Positions 18,318-27,948 are shown, counted from the stretch's first letter. The stretch: 64,000 nt of DNA from Mesorhizobium sp. (GCA_004020315.1 SAQG01000030.1:16219-80218); one strand, 5' to 3'. Notes: generated by a model not told the origin, from the letters alone. Numbers and translations: made by a program.

Positions 18318-19622
18318 TCAGCGCCATGCCAATGCCAGCCGGACCGCGTCGCTGACCAACCCCCAGCGCGAGCGCGCGTTGATGAAGGCGGCCGTGGTGG
18401 CCCTTTCCTTCTCGATCTTCGGCGTGCCGTCGACACGCATGAAGTTCTGAGCGGCATACGACATCAACCGCGGATAGCTGGTAAAAAAGTTGCTGGAATT
18501 GGTGTGGAGTAAGGCTGGCATGTCCTTGTATTTCTTAAGATCCTTGATCACAAAGGATTCATCCAGCATCGTCTTGTAGAGCGCAAGGTTCCCTTTGGTC
18601 ATAGGACCGTTGCGGCTTTTGACTTTGATGATCGCCTCAGCCGCGACACGACCCGAGGTCATGGCAAGGTTCGAACCCTCACGGTGAATGGCATTGTTCA
18701 GTTGCGCTGCGTCGCCGACGATGACCCAACCGTCGCCGAAGAGCTGCGGAATGGCCCTGTAACCACCTTCGGGGATAAGATGGGCGGCATATTCTTTCAC
18801 CTCCGAGCCAGCGATCAGCGGCCGGATCGAAGGATGGTTTTTCATCGCGTCTAGGAGGGCGGACGGGCTCTCCAACATCGCGGCGAAATCCGAGACCAGG
18901 CAGCCGATGCCGAGTGAAATCGACTCCTTGTTGGTGTAAAGGAAGCCGAGCCCGGCCATGTCGCGAGAGATCGTGCCCACGGCCTCGATTACGCAGCCTT
19001 CATCGCCCTTGACACCGAACCGCTGGTCAATGACCTCTTCGGGCAAGAAATGCATTTCCTTGACGGCAAGCGCCACGGTCTCCGGCTTCGGCATCTCGCG
19101 CAGGCCTGCGCGAGTGCCAAGCAATCCCGACACCCCTTCTGCGAGAACGACCACATTCGCGAAGACCACTCCGCCAGCCCGGTCTGTGCGGACGCCGATC
19201 ACCTTGCCATTGCCATCACGGACGAGTTCCGTCGCGGTCGTCTCACACAGGACCGTCGCGCCAGCCTCGCGCACCTTGCGGGAAAACCATTTGTCGAACT
19301 GGGCGCGGATGATCGTGTAGCGGTTGGGTTTCGCCTCATTGAAGTCGTCCGACCGGTAATGAATTCCGGTGTGAGATGTGTTGTCCATCACCCAAAGTCG
19401 CTGTTCGACCAGGTGCCGCTCGAGGGGCGCATCATCCCGGAAGTCCGGGATGATCTTCTCCAGCATGTTCGCGTACATTATGGCGCCCTGGACGTTCTTA
19501 GAGCCCGGATATTCCCCGCGCTCCAACTGCAGTACCTTCAGCCCCTGGCTTGCCAAAGTGTAAGCAGCTGCGTTTCCGGACATGCCGGCTCCGACCACAA
19601 TGGCATCGAATTGTTCAATCAT
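18318..19622 (-). CDS. fixC: FixC flavoprotein (ETF-quinone oxidoreductase type)
   Basis: A 434-residue flavoprotein of the FixABCX complex. The N-terminal FAD motif is IVVGAGMSGNAAAY; VIVGDAAQLNN marks the second FAD-binding region. ATG 19622 is preceded by GAGGGAGAGGAC, a good ribosome site; the long upstream extension belongs to another frame of fixB. It lies 10 bases after fixB. Confidence 0.95.
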   Translation of the reverse strand: MIEQFDAIVVGAGMSGNAAAYTLASQGLKVLQLERGEYPGSKNVQGAIMYANMLEKIIPDFRDDAPLERHLVEQRLWVMDNTSHTGIHYRSDDFNEAKPNRYTIIRAQFDKWFSRKVREAGATVLCETTATELVRDGNGKVIGVRTDRAGGVVFANVVVLAEGVSGLLGTRAGLREMPKPETVALAVKEMHFLPEEVIDQRFGVKGDEGCVIEAVGTISRDMAGLGFLYTNKESISLGIGCLVSDFAAMLESPSALLDAMKNHPSIRPLIAGSEVKEYAAHLIPEGGYRAIPQLFGDGWVIVGDAAQLNNAIHREGSNLAMTSGRVAAEAIIKVKSRNGPMTKGNLALYKTMLDESFVIKDLKKYKDMPALLHTNSSNFFTSYPRLMSYAAQNFMRVDGTPKIEKERATTAAFINARSRWGLVSDAVRLALAWR

Positions 19623-19632
19623 GTCCTCTCCC

Positions 19633-20742
19633 TCAACTCGCAAGCTTGTCTCGACTGTGCGGCGACAGCCGCCGGGCGAAGGCTTCCGTGAGTGCGGGCA
19701 GGAAGCGGATTGCATCCGTGACGATCCCGAGGTGGGCGAACTCGAAAATCGGCGCGTTCGGATCGGTGTTGATCGCGACGATGAGATCGGCCCCCTCGAC
19801 CCCAACTCGGTGCTGGATGGCGCCGGAAATTCCGGCCGCGATGTAAAGCTTCGGTCGAATGGTCTTGCCAGTTTGGCCAATCTGGCGATCAGCCGGCATC
19901 CAGCCCTTCTGGACCAAGGGGCGCGAACAGCCATGCTCGGCGCCGATCGCTCGGGCAAGATTCTTCACAAGCTGAAGGTTCTCCGCCGCACCGAGACCGA
20001 GGCCTCCCGCAACCACGACATCCGCATAGGCAAGATTTGCCATTGCCGACTGGTTATCCGGTAGGAAGCCGAGGACTTTGGTGACGATATCGTCCTCAAC
20101 GAGCGACAGCTTGTGCCGCATGACACGCCCGACCGGCTTATCCACCCGTTGCGGCATAGGCATGACCCTTGGTCGCACCGTCGCCATTTGCGGCCGGTAA
20201 TTTAGTGTATAGATCGTACACAACAACGAGCCACCAAAAGTCGGACGGGTCGCGGCGAGTGAACCGTCGGAATCTACATCAAGTTCGGTGCAGTCGGCCG
20301 TGAGCCCCGTCTGCAGGGTCGTCGCTACCGAGCCCGCAAGATCCCTGCCCAGTGTGGTCGCGCCGAGAAGGAGGATTTCGGGTTTATGGGTATTGACCAG
20401 ATCCGTGAGCGCCTTGGCGAACGGCTCGTTGCGGTAGTCGGCGAGCGGCGGCGCATCGACGATGTAGACAAGATCCGCCCCGTAAGCGAAGGCCTCGGCA
20501 ACAGCGTCCTCGACCATCTCGCCCGGCGGTCCCAGCACGACGCCCGCGAGCTGGACTTCAAGCTTGTCGGCTAATTTGCGGCCTTCACCCAGCAGTTCGA
20601 ATGATACAGGATGCACATTGCCGCGTTCGAGCTCGAGGAAGACCCACACGTGCCGGTAGTCTTTGAAACGGTCGGGAAGTTCTTTCTTTACACCGGCACG
20701 GCCGGGGGCAAGGCGAGGGGTAGCTTGGCTTGCGGTCGACAT
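19633..20742 (-). CDS. fixB: FixB electron-transfer flavoprotein alpha subunit
   Basis: A 369-residue ETF-alpha-like subunit. The FAD-binding C-terminal domain is clear (VAGGLGLGAAENLQLVKNLA, YIAAGISGAIQH). ATG 20742 has AGGAGCAG upstream. With FixA it carries out flavin-based electron bifurcation for nitrogenase. It lies 16 bases after fixA. Confidence 0.95.
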   Translation of the reverse strand: MSTASQATPRLAPGRAGVKKELPDRFKDYRHVWVFLELERGNVHPVSFELLGEGRKLADKLEVQLAGVVLGPPGEMVEDAVAEAFAYGADLVYIVDAPPLADYRNEPFAKALTDLVNTHKPEILLLGATTLGRDLAGSVATTLQTGLTADCTELDVDSDGSLAATRPTFGGSLLCTIYTLNYRPQMATVRPRVMPMPQRVDKPVGRVMRHKLSLVEDDIVTKVLGFLPDNQSAMANLAYADVVVAGGLGLGAAENLQLVKNLARAIGAEHGCSRPLVQKGWMPADRQIGQTGKTIRPKLYIAAGISGAIQHRVGVEGADLIVAINTDPNAPIFEFAHLGIVTDAIRFLPALTEAFARRLSPHSRDKLAS

Positions 20743-20758
20743 TTTCTGCTCCTGGCCG

Positions 20759-21610
20759 TCACGTGCCGCTGTTGAAGGCCAACTCATGTTCCAGCGCCGG
20801 CCGGCGGGTTAAGATATCGGCGATGAGTTCATCGGCGATGTCCTGCAAGCCCTTTTCCGCGGTGTCGATCTGCGCCGCGCTTTCTGCCCGTGCGGTGGGG
20901 GCGAAAACACGCTTGACGACTGTCGGCGAGCCACGCAGACCGCACCGGGTGAGATCGTCAATGCCGGCGTCGGCTGCAGTCCACTTCACGACTTGGCTGC
21001 GCGCCGCGCAAAGAGCCTGCTGGAGCGAGCCCCGGCGGATTTCGTTGGTGTCTTCCAGCATGGTAATGAGGCAGGGGAGTCTGCTCTTCAGCAACTGGGT
21101 GCCGCCTTCGGCGCGACGCGCGACTTCGATCTCGCGCGTTTTGAGATCAATGGAGGCAATCTTCGCGACATAGGTAAGTTGCGATAGATCCAGGCGCTTG
21201 GCTATGCCGGGTCCGACCTGGGCGGTATCGCCGTCAATCGTCTGCTTGCCGGTGAAGACGATGTCTGGCCTGCCGAAAGTCTCCCCAATTTTTGCGATTG
21301 CTTGCGAAAGAGCAAAGGAGGTCGCCAGCGTATCGGATCCGGCAAAATAGCGGTCCGTCAAGAGAACTGCTCGGTCAGCACCGTAACCGAGCGCCTTTCG
21401 CAGCGAGTCCTCCGCCATGGGCGGACCCATTGTGAGCACAGTAACCTCGCCACCATGAACGTCGCGCAGTTTGAGCGCTTCTTCGAGGGCGAACAGGTCG
21501 TAAGGATTGATGATGGTCGGCACACCCTGACGCATGATCGTGTTCGTCACCGGGTGGACGCGGATCTGGGCCGAATCCGGCACCTGCTTGATGCAGATTA
21601 CGATGTGCAT
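20759..21610 (-). CDS. fixA: FixA electron-transfer flavoprotein beta subunit
   Basis: A 283-residue ETF-beta-like protein, full length for FixA. It starts MHIVICIKQVPDSAQIRVHP and contains FALEEALKLRDVHGGEVTVL and the ETF motif ADRAVLL. ATG 21610 was chosen from the family start; the frame upstream contains the promoter. First gene of fixABCX, with a sigma-54 promoter and a NifA site directly upstream. Confidence 0.95.
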   Translation of the reverse strand: MHIVICIKQVPDSAQIRVHPVTNTIMRQGVPTIINPYDLFALEEALKLRDVHGGEVTVLTMGPPMAEDSLRKALGYGADRAVLLTDRYFAGSDTLATSFALSQAIAKIGETFGRPDIVFTGKQTIDGDTAQVGPGIAKRLDLSQLTYVAKIASIDLKTREIEVARRAEGGTQLLKSRLPCLITMLEDTNEIRRGSLQQALCAARSQVVKWTAADAGIDDLTRCGLRGSPTVVKRVFAPTARAESAAQIDTAEKGLQDIADELIADILTRRPALEHELAFNSGT

Positions 21611-21667
21611 TGGCGATTTCTCTAAGCTCCCAGTCCGGATGCGTGCTTGGCGGTTCACCTCATTGCC

Positions 21668-21683
21668 TGCATCGTTCATGCCA
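21668..21683 (-). promoter_or_regulatory. Sigma-54 promoter of fixABCX
   Basis: Minus-strand TGGCATGAACGATGCA, GG and GC correctly spaced, 58 bases before the fixA ATG. Confidence 0.72.
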
Positions 21684-21754
21684 AGTCTTCTTCCTGCCTC
21701 TATTCCAGAAGGTGGCTTCGTTTGCGTCCGAGGAGGCGTCATGAGGACTGGATT

Positions 21755-21770
21755 TGTCGACTTCCCGACA
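21755..21770. promoter_or_regulatory. NifA activator site of fixABCX
   Basis: TGTCGACTTCCCGACA is an exact TGT-N10-ACA, about 70 bases upstream of the fixA -24 element and close to the nifW stop. Confidence 0.75.
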
Positions 21771-21798
21771 TTGTCGCGTCGCAGCCGTGTCGGGCTCA

Positions 21799-22176
21799 TT
21801 ACTTTCCGAACCGCTTCAGTGCAGAGTCGAGCGGGACGAAGGCGCGGCCAGGTGCGGGACATATGTTTGGATCGTGGTCCCTTAGCACCTTGAACACACG
21901 TTGCGTGAGCGGCGAGGAAGTCGCGAAATCTTCGTAGGCGCGTTCCAGCTTGGCGCGCACCCGCGCGGCGATTACCTGGTCAGGCAGACCGGAGAAATCT
22001 TCTTCGGCAAGGTATTGGCCCACGCGCTTCATGATATGGAGCCGCGAGACATTCATCACTTTCGGGTCGTAGGAGACGCCAAGGCAGGCGAAGAAGTCCT
22101 CCGCAGCCGACAGGCCCTTCAGTCGCGCCAGGATATCGGTGGGATCAATCGGGCGGCTGTCAGCGGAGCAGTTCAT
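21799..22176 (-). CDS. nifW: NifW nitrogenase-stabilising protein
   Basis: A 125-residue NifW: the core LKGLSAAEDFFACLGVSYDP, VNVSRLHIMKRVGQYL and YEDFATSSPLTQRVFKV are diagnostic. NifW binds and protects the MoFe protein against oxygen. ATG 22176 fits the family start. It lies between nifS and fixABCX. Confidence 0.93.
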   Translation of the reverse strand: MNCSADSRPIDPTDILARLKGLSAAEDFFACLGVSYDPKVMNVSRLHIMKRVGQYLAEEDFSGLPDQVIAARVRAKLERAYEDFATSSPLTQRVFKVLRDHDPNICPAPGRAFVPLDSALKRFGK

Positions 22177-22363
22177 TGTATTCTCCCGGCGCGAAATTGT
22201 GGTGTCGATGCGTTGGTGACATTGCTGACGGCGTGCCGACCTCTGGCACGGCGGCTGGGGCAAGAGACTTGGCGATCTCAAGCTTTTCTGAAGTGGTGAA
22301 GGCGACCCCGGGTTGCCTGCTCTCCATTGCGTAGGGTCGTCACGTTGAGGAAGTCCTCACGGC

Positions 22364-23578
22364 TCATGAGTGGGCGTCGGCTATTGTGCCGCTCGGGCCC
22401 GGGCCGGAATGAAGGTGTTCTGCACCTCGCCCGCACAGTCCAGCACTGGGAACGGCACGTAGTTTCTCGATGATCGCAGGCAGGACCTCAAGCACGCGGT
22501 CTACGTCATCTTCGCCGTTGTCACGCGACAAGGAGAAGCGGACTGCCCCACATGCCGCGTTCATAGCGATCAGAACATGGCTCGGTTCCATTGAGCCAGA
22601 GGCACAGGCGGACCCGGCGGAACAGGCGATTCCCAGCCGGCTGAGGACAATTGGGATTGCATCGCCTTCGATACCTTCGAATCCAATGTTTGCAGTGTTT
22701 GGCAATCGCTCCTGCGGATCGCCGTTGATGGATGCGTTTGGGATGCGCTGGATGATCCCGTTCTCAAGGCGGTCGCGCAACCATTTTATTCGTGTTGTCT
22801 CGTCCATGAATTTCAAGGCGAGTTCGGCCGCCATGCCCAGTCCGACTATGCCGGGTGTGTTTTCAGTGCCTGCACGCCGGTCGCGCTCTTGGTGGCCACC
22901 CTTGATCAGGGAGGAGAAGCGCACGCCACGTCTTACATAAAGCGCGCCTATCCCCTTTGGACCATGCAGCTTGTGGGCGGAGAGCGACAGCATGTCGATC
23001 GCGGTCGATTTCAGCTCAATCGGAAACCTTCCGACCGCCTGCACTGCATCAGTGTGGAAAAGCGCGCCGACTTCCCTGGCTAGGTCGGCAAGCTCAACCA
23101 CGGGAAAGATCGTACCGGTCTCACTGTTCGCCCACATTATCGAGACGATTGCCACTTGTGGGGTGAGGGCGGTTCTGTAGGCGTCCAGGTCGAGCCGGCC
23201 GTGGTGATCGACTGGGATAATGTGCACCTTGACGCCGCGCGTCTTTTCAAGGTGCGCGCACAACTTCAGAACGGCCGGATGTTCAACCGCGGAAGTCACT
23301 ATTTCCGTTCGACCGGGCATTACCTCGAGCGCCGAAAGGATGGCTGTACTGTCGCTTTCAGTCCCGCCCGAGGTGAAGATGATCTCGTCCTCGAATCCCG
23401 CGCCGATGAGGGCTTGCAACTGCCGCCTCGCCTTTCTCACGGCTTCAGCAACCGATGCGCCATAGGCGTGCATGGACGAAGGATTGCCAAATTGCTCCGT
23501 AAAGAAAGGCAACATCGCTCCAAGGACTGCAGGATCAACCCGCGTCGTTGCGTTGTTGTCGAGATAGACAGGTCTCAT
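22364..23578 (-). CDS. nifS: NifS cysteine desulfurase
   Basis: NifS releases sulfur from cysteine for nitrogenase Fe-S clusters. The 404-residue protein starts MRPVYLDNNATTRVDP and has FTSGGTESDS, the PLP lysine in SAHKLHGPKG and the reactive cysteine in CSAGSACASGS. Length is usual. A damaged nifU-like stretch and an IscA-type gene lie just upstream on the same strand. Confidence 0.96.
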   Translation of the reverse strand: MRPVYLDNNATTRVDPAVLGAMLPFFTEQFGNPSSMHAYGASVAEAVRKARRQLQALIGAGFEDEIIFTSGGTESDSTAILSALEVMPGRTEIVTSAVEHPAVLKLCAHLEKTRGVKVHIIPVDHHGRLDLDAYRTALTPQVAIVSIMWANSETGTIFPVVELADLAREVGALFHTDAVQAVGRFPIELKSTAIDMLSLSAHKLHGPKGIGALYVRRGVRFSSLIKGGHQERDRRAGTENTPGIVGLGMAAELALKFMDETTRIKWLRDRLENGIIQRIPNASINGDPQERLPNTANIGFEGIEGDAIPIVLSRLGIACSAGSACASGSMEPSHVLIAMNAACGAVRFSLSRDNGEDDVDRVLEVLPAIIEKLRAVPSAGLCGRGAEHLHSGPGPSGTIADAHS

Positions 23579-23776
23579 GGGAGTGATCCTTCAACTGCTG
23601 AAATGATTCAAGGGTAGGCGGGCCATTGAACCTCTGGCGCATATCGTATCTGGTGAGGTGGGCGGCCGGGCGAGCGATGGCTTGGCTGACCGGTCGCTGC
23701 CGACATTGCCATTTGGTGGCGGCATCCGCCGGGAATTCAGCTGTTTCGGGCAATGTTGTTTGCTTGCCCACGGCAA

Positions 23777-23908
23777 CGATCGATGATCGCGATTTGGCAC
23801 ATCACCGAACGCAATTGTTCCGGGCCGACAGTGCGTGTCGGCTGGTTCCAGAGCGCCGGGGGTTACCGGTTTGACGCAGTATTCCTTGGCGTCGCTATAG
23901 TCGAACAT
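23777..23908 (-). pseudogene. Possible nifU remnant
   Basis: From ATG 23908 the minus strand reads MFDYSDAKEYCVKPVTPG then ALEPAD...GTIAFGDV. This parallels the NifU start (MWDYS-KVKE-F-NPVNAG, AL-GAD, G-IACGD) with small losses, then similarity fades. The place, between iscA and nifS, is where nifU stands in many nif clusters. The match is by eye and the scaffold cysteines are not all present. Confidence 0.45.
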
Positions 23909-23925
23909 AGCCTGTTCCCCTGCAA

Positions 23926-24246
23926 TCATTTGCAGGACTTGCCGCAGCTGCACTTCTCCTGCGCATTGGGGTTATCGAAAACAAAGCCGGATGTTTCGAG
24001 CCCTGTGACGAAGTCGACGGTCATGCCGGCGGCATGGGGTTGGGAGCCTCTATCCATGAACACCTTGAGCCCATCTCGCTCGATGATCGTATCGCCCTCA
24101 TGTGAGACGCTCTCCAGGCCCATTGAGTATTGGAAGCCGGCGCAGCCGCCGGCATGGACCATGATGCGAAATCCTTCCGCCGGCTCGCTGGCGCGGTAAA
24201 GAGCGGCCTTGATGGCGGCAACAGCGTTGTCGGTGAGCGTAATCAT
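23926..24246 (-). CDS. HesB/IscA-type Fe-S carrier linked to nifS
   Basis: A 106-residue A-type carrier. It starts MITLTDNAVAAIKAAL and has GGCAGFQYSMGLE with the first ligand cysteine and the C-terminal CSCGKSC pair; NifIscA proteins have this form. It should carry Fe-S clusters from NifU/NifS to nitrogenase proteins. ATG 24246 has GAGGAGAAAT upstream. A sigma-54 promoter lies 44 bases before it. Confidence 0.92.
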   Translation of the reverse strand: MITLTDNAVAAIKAALYRASEPAEGFRIMVHAGGCAGFQYSMGLESVSHEGDTIIERDGLKVFMDRGSQPHAAGMTVDFVTGLETSGFVFDNPNAQEKCSCGKSCK

Positions 24247-24289
24247 GGCTCGATTTCTCCTCGGTCCGTGACGTTTTCGCGGATCATCT

Positions 24290-24305
24290 CGCATGAACCG
24301 TGCCA
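24290..24305 (-). promoter_or_regulatory. Sigma-54 promoter of iscA-nifS
   Basis: Minus-strand TGGCACGGTTCATGCG has a perfect -24 box and ATGC at -12. Confidence 0.75.
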
Positions 24306-24369
24306 AAGGGAAGACGTGTGTAAAAACGGTAGGACATCCCGACGTCTCTATGCTCGATTGCTGGGGAGA

Positions 24370-24385
24370 CGTCCGACAACCGACA
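24370..24385. promoter_or_regulatory. Degenerate NifA site between divergent promoters
   Basis: CGTCCGACAACCGACA is TGT-N10-ACA with one mismatch. A second loose copy (TGT at 24400, ACA at 24415, spacing 12) lies nearby and resembles the nifH site in sequence. Both stand between two opposed sigma-54 promoters. Confidence 0.45.
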
Positions 24386-24500
24386 CTTACTGTCGGGTTT
24401 GTCGCGTCCGCGTCACAGGAGGGGCGCCTGAGTTCGCGATGCACTCACGCGTAAAGCAATGAACAGAGCCAAAGATGTTCAGAGCTTGCCGCGGAGCAAC

Positions 24501-24516
24501 TGGCACGATTTTTGTG
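24501..24516 (+). promoter_or_regulatory. Sigma-54 promoter toward the HmuS-like gene
   Basis: TGGCACGATTTTTGTG has a perfect -24 box and TTGT instead of TTGC at -12. About 80 bases before the small ORF at 24597. Confidence 0.55.
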
Positions 24517-24596
24517 AAGCCTTCGTTGCGGCGGCAAAATTGCCGGCCGATTCACCTTTGGGTTGCCCTCGCAATCGAAGAACGAAGGAAAGCAAT

Positions 24597-24830
24597 ATGA
24601 TCCATCAGACCCGCCTTGAGTGGGAAAGCAGCACCGCCGGTGGTACCCGAATGCTCGATCGGCCGATTGGCGCCGACCACCCAACAATCGCTCTCTACCG
24701 GCGATTGGCCGCTGACCGCCCGGAGACAGGATTCGACTGGCGTGTGCCTGACGATCAATCGCGTCCGCCGTGCACACCCCTGAGGCCCTTTTTTCGACCG
24801 ATCGTCAAAAGAAGAACGGGGCGGGGTTAA
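24597..24830 (+). CDS. Hypothetical small protein, 77 aa
   Basis: Starts MIHQTRLEWESSTAGGTRML after AAGGAAAGCA and ends in an arginine-rich tail. No family is recognised; it does not look like HemP. It lies between a sigma-54 promoter and the HmuS-like gene (4 bases gap), so it may be the first cistron of that operon. Confidence 0.45.
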   Translation: MIHQTRLEWESSTAGGTRMLDRPIGADHPTIALYRRLAADRPETGFDWRVPDDQSRPPCTPLRPFFRPIVKRRTGRG

Positions 24831-24834
24831 AAAC

Positions 24835-25971
24835 ATGGATCAGCGCAAGAAGCGGTCGCCCAACGAAATCCGGCGTGCGTGGGAAGTCTGTCCGAGCATT
24901 CCCGCGCGTGATTTCGCCGCCCAATTGGGCATTTCGGAAGCGGAACTGGTCGCGGCCCATTGCGGTTTCGGCGCGGCACGCATCGACCCGCGCGTCAATC
25001 ACCTGCTGACGGGCCTCGAATTCGTGGGCGAAGTGACGGCGCTGACCCGCAATCAAGGTGCCGTGCACGAAAAGATTGGCGTCTTCAACAAAGTGATAAC
25101 CGGCAACAATCACGCCATGGTCCTTGGTGACGAATTCGACCTTCGCGTCTTCCCGCAGGCTTGGAGGTATGGTTTCGCTGTTGAAAGGCGCCATCGCGGC
25201 GGAATCCAGCGCAGTTTGCAATTCTTCGACGCCGCCGGCGCAGCAGTGCATAAGGTGCATCTCAGGCCGGTCTCCAACCTTCATGCCTATCGAAAGCTGG
25301 TGGCCGAGCTCGTATCCGCCAACCAGGAGCCGACCATGTCGCTTAAGGCGAGAGTAGCCGACCTGGGCGCGAGGACTGCGGACTGGGCCGGCACGGTGGA
25401 CGACCTACGCGAGCACTGGAGCCGGCTGACTGACGTCAACCTTCTAAAGACGCTCAAGCTCAGCCGCTGCCAGGCTTTGCGCATGGTCGGCCAGGATTAC
25501 GCTTGGCTGCTCGACAATGCCGCAGTTGGCGCCGTGCTCCAGCGTGCGGCCGAAGACGAATTGCCGATCATGTGCTTCGTCGGCAACCGAGGTTCTATCC
25601 AGACCCATTCCGGCTTAATCAAGTCGGTCAAGCAGATCGGGCCGTGCATCTATGTGCTGGACGAAACGTTCCGGCTGCATCTCAGGACCCACCAAATCCG
25701 TGAGGTTTGGGCCGTGCGCAAGCCGACCAATGACAGTCACGTCACCTCGCTCGAAGCATATGGGTCCGACGGCAAGATTATCATCCAGTTGTTCGGTGCG
25801 CGCAAGGAAGGCGAACGCGAGCGCGACGACTGGCGGGTTCTGGCGGAAAACCTGCCTCGTTTCCCCGACAGCTACATGAGAAAAGACCGATCGTCGTCGG
25901 TGGGACGCCGGCGCCCATCTGCCTCCGCAGCCAGTAGCCGGGCATTGAAGCCGAGATCGGGGACACGATGA
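24835..25971 (+). CDS. HmuS/HemS-type heme-handling protein
   Basis: A 378-residue member of the HmuS/ChuS family, cytoplasmic proteins that bind or degrade heme. The two internal repeats are visible: an N-terminal one around VITGNNHAMVLGDEFDLRVF and a C-terminal one with FVGNRGSIQTHSG, FRLHLRTHQIREVWAVRKPT and VTSLEAYGSDGKIIIQLFG. No TonB receptor or heme ABC transporter accompanies it here. The upstream sigma-54-like promoter suggests expression with nitrogenase, perhaps to recycle heme iron or buffer heme in bacteroids; that is inference. ATG 24835 with the AAAAACATGG context. Confidence 0.8.
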   Translation: MDQRKKRSPNEIRRAWEVCPSIPARDFAAQLGISEAELVAAHCGFGAARIDPRVNHLLTGLEFVGEVTALTRNQGAVHEKIGVFNKVITGNNHAMVLGDEFDLRVFPQAWRYGFAVERRHRGGIQRSLQFFDAAGAAVHKVHLRPVSNLHAYRKLVAELVSANQEPTMSLKARVADLGARTADWAGTVDDLREHWSRLTDVNLLKTLKLSRCQALRMVGQDYAWLLDNAAVGAVLQRAAEDELPIMCFVGNRGSIQTHSGLIKSVKQIGPCIYVLDETFRLHLRTHQIREVWAVRKPTNDSHVTSLEAYGSDGKIIIQLFGARKEGERERDDWRVLAENLPRFPDSYMRKDRSSSVGRRRPSASAASSRALKPRSGTR

Positions 25972-26130
25972 CGCAATAAGCGCGCTGTATTATCGCAACG
26001 CGATGAGCAGGAAGCAATTTGGCGCTGCCCCATCGACCGCATGGTTACGACGAAGCCGCGGCCTTTGGGCCGAGCTCAGAGGTGACAATAGCGTGAACGC
26101 CGCCGACCGTCGTCACTCCCCACCAGGCGG

Positions 26131-27352
26131 TCAGGTTTTGCGGTTCGGGCCGAGCAAAAATACTGTCAAGACAGCGAGGAACGTAGCAACCGCGCTGTAG
26201 ACAAAGACACTGGCAATACCCGTGTGATCCACCAATAGGCCACCGAAAGCTGTGCCGGCTGCGATGGGCACTTGGAAGGCTATGACCATCAGTACACCAG
26301 CGCTCTCGGCCTGTTCCGGAGCGACGCGCAGCACCATCCAGGTCTGCAATCCGACCGGGACTGCGCCAAAATACGGTAACTGCAATTGCCGAGATCAAGG
26401 CCGATGCTCCCATCGTCAGGAGCGAGACAGCGGCTACGGCAATGAGCAGGGGCGGCAGGGCCGCGACCGCCTTGAGACTGTGTTTGGTGAGGAATGCGCC
26501 GGCTAAATTGCCGAAGACGCCGGCCGTGCCAAAAGCAAGGAACACGAGCGGGATCGACTTCTTGTCGAGCGCAGGAACGCTCTCAAGAAAGGCGCGGATG
26601 TAGGCGAAGCTGGCAAAATGGCCGGAAGCGACCAATAGCACGACTAGCACCGCAACCTTCATCGCCGGATTCTTCGCGACATCCAGCGGACTGCGGAATC
26701 TGCGCACTTCGATCGGAGGCAGTGGCGGAATGGTTACGAGTTGCACGAGCAGCGCAACGGCACTCACGATTGCGGCGACCTTGAACGAGGCTCGCCATCC
26801 CCAAATGTCACCGACATAAGCGCCGATTGGAGCCGCGCAGACGGAGGCGACAGAAACGCCGGTGAGGATGATCGACATGGCGCGCGGCATGAGGTGACTT
26901 GGAACCAGCCGCATCGCCAACGCTGCCGAAATTGACCAAAAACCACCAAGCGATATGCCAAGGACGACGCGTGCCGCCAGCAAAACCGGCAGCGACCCCG
27001 CAACCTCCGCCAGAACGTTCGACAGGATCAGCAGGAGCGTCATCGCCCAGATGACGACCCTGCGGTCCAGACGCTTTGTCACGATGGCGATTATCGGTGC
27101 CGAGATCGCCGCGACGATTGCGGTCGCTGTTAGCGCCTGTCCAGCCGTGCCCGTGGTGATACGGAGATCATGCGCGAGCGGTGTCAGAACGCTGGCGGGC
27201 AGAAACTCTGCCGTCACAAGCCCGAAGGTGCCGAAGGAAAGCGAAATGATGGCACCCCATGCAGGGCCAGAACGTTGATAGGGACTTTCTGGGTCAAGCC
27301 GATCTCGGTCGAACAAAGCCGCGTCCACTAAATCTGTCGCCGATTCGGTCAT
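26131..27352 (-). pseudogene. MFS transporter (sugar/drug efflux type), frameshifted
   Basis: About 320 residues from ATG 27352 form ten or so membrane segments of an AraJ/NepI-like MFS protein (SFGTFGLVTAEFLPASVLTP, KRLDRRVVIWAMTLLL). At about 26385 a one-base loss shifts the frame: the real C-terminal part (PYFGAVPVGLQTWMVLRVAP to the end at 26131) is in another frame. The single lesion implies recent loss or a sequencing error. Confidence 0.8.
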
Positions 27353-27571
27353 GAATGAGTTCTCCGGCTAGGAGCTGTTGCAGCAGGGGTGGCTACATCG
27401 CCGGGGATCAAAGCCGCGAGACCTTCCGGCGGCGGCCAGTCGGCATCAGTCGAGGCCTCGGCGCCCGACGCATCCGAGGCCTCATCGGAGGGCCGACGGA
27501 CCCAACCGTCGACAATGCGGGAGAGTTCTCGGCGCGGTCGCATCGATCGCATTCGTCGAAGTGCGGCCTGT

Positions 27572-27907
27572 TCACTGCGAACCAAGCAAGCCGAACGCGG
27601 TGTCCTCGATCGAGGCCTTGATTGGGGGATGATCGACGATCTCTATATTGCTTTGAAGCAGGAAGTTCCGTCGCCATATGTGGTTATCCTGGCAGCCAGA
27701 ATTGAGCGGTTGTCGCAAGCACCAAGGCGGTCGCAATGAGTGCAACGAGGCGGAAGTCTGATCGATGGCTGCGGTTCGATGGCCGCGCGATCGACAAAAT
27801 TGAGGTGATGAGTTATCCCTTTTGAAGCCGTTGCTCCCAATTTTGGGATAAGGTGATTGCAGGCGGTCCCAGCAACGTCGGGCGGCCTTTTTGGTGATCG
27901 AATTCAT
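27572..27907 (-). CDS. Unrecognised ORF behind a sigma-54-like promoter
   Basis: A 111-residue frame from ATG 27907, 31 bases after the predicted transcription start of the promoter at 27949-27964. It begins MNSITKKAARRCWDRLQ. Another frame at 27643-27840 gives a more protein-like piece with CTHCDRLGACDNRS, so the gene may be frameshifted. No family recognised. Confidence 0.3.
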   Translation of the reverse strand: MNSITKKAARRCWDRLQSPYPKIGSNGFKRDNSSPQFCRSRGHRTAAIDQTSASLHSLRPPWCLRQPLNSGCQDNHIWRRNFLLQSNIEIVDHPPIKASIEDTAFGLLGSQ

Positions 27908-27948
27908 GGGACGACACTCTCGGTCCGTGACGCATCTGCGAATGACTG

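Noticed and set aside
22244..22259. TGGCACGGCGGCTGGG upstream of nifW
   Set aside because: It has no TTGC-like -12 element and points away from nifW.
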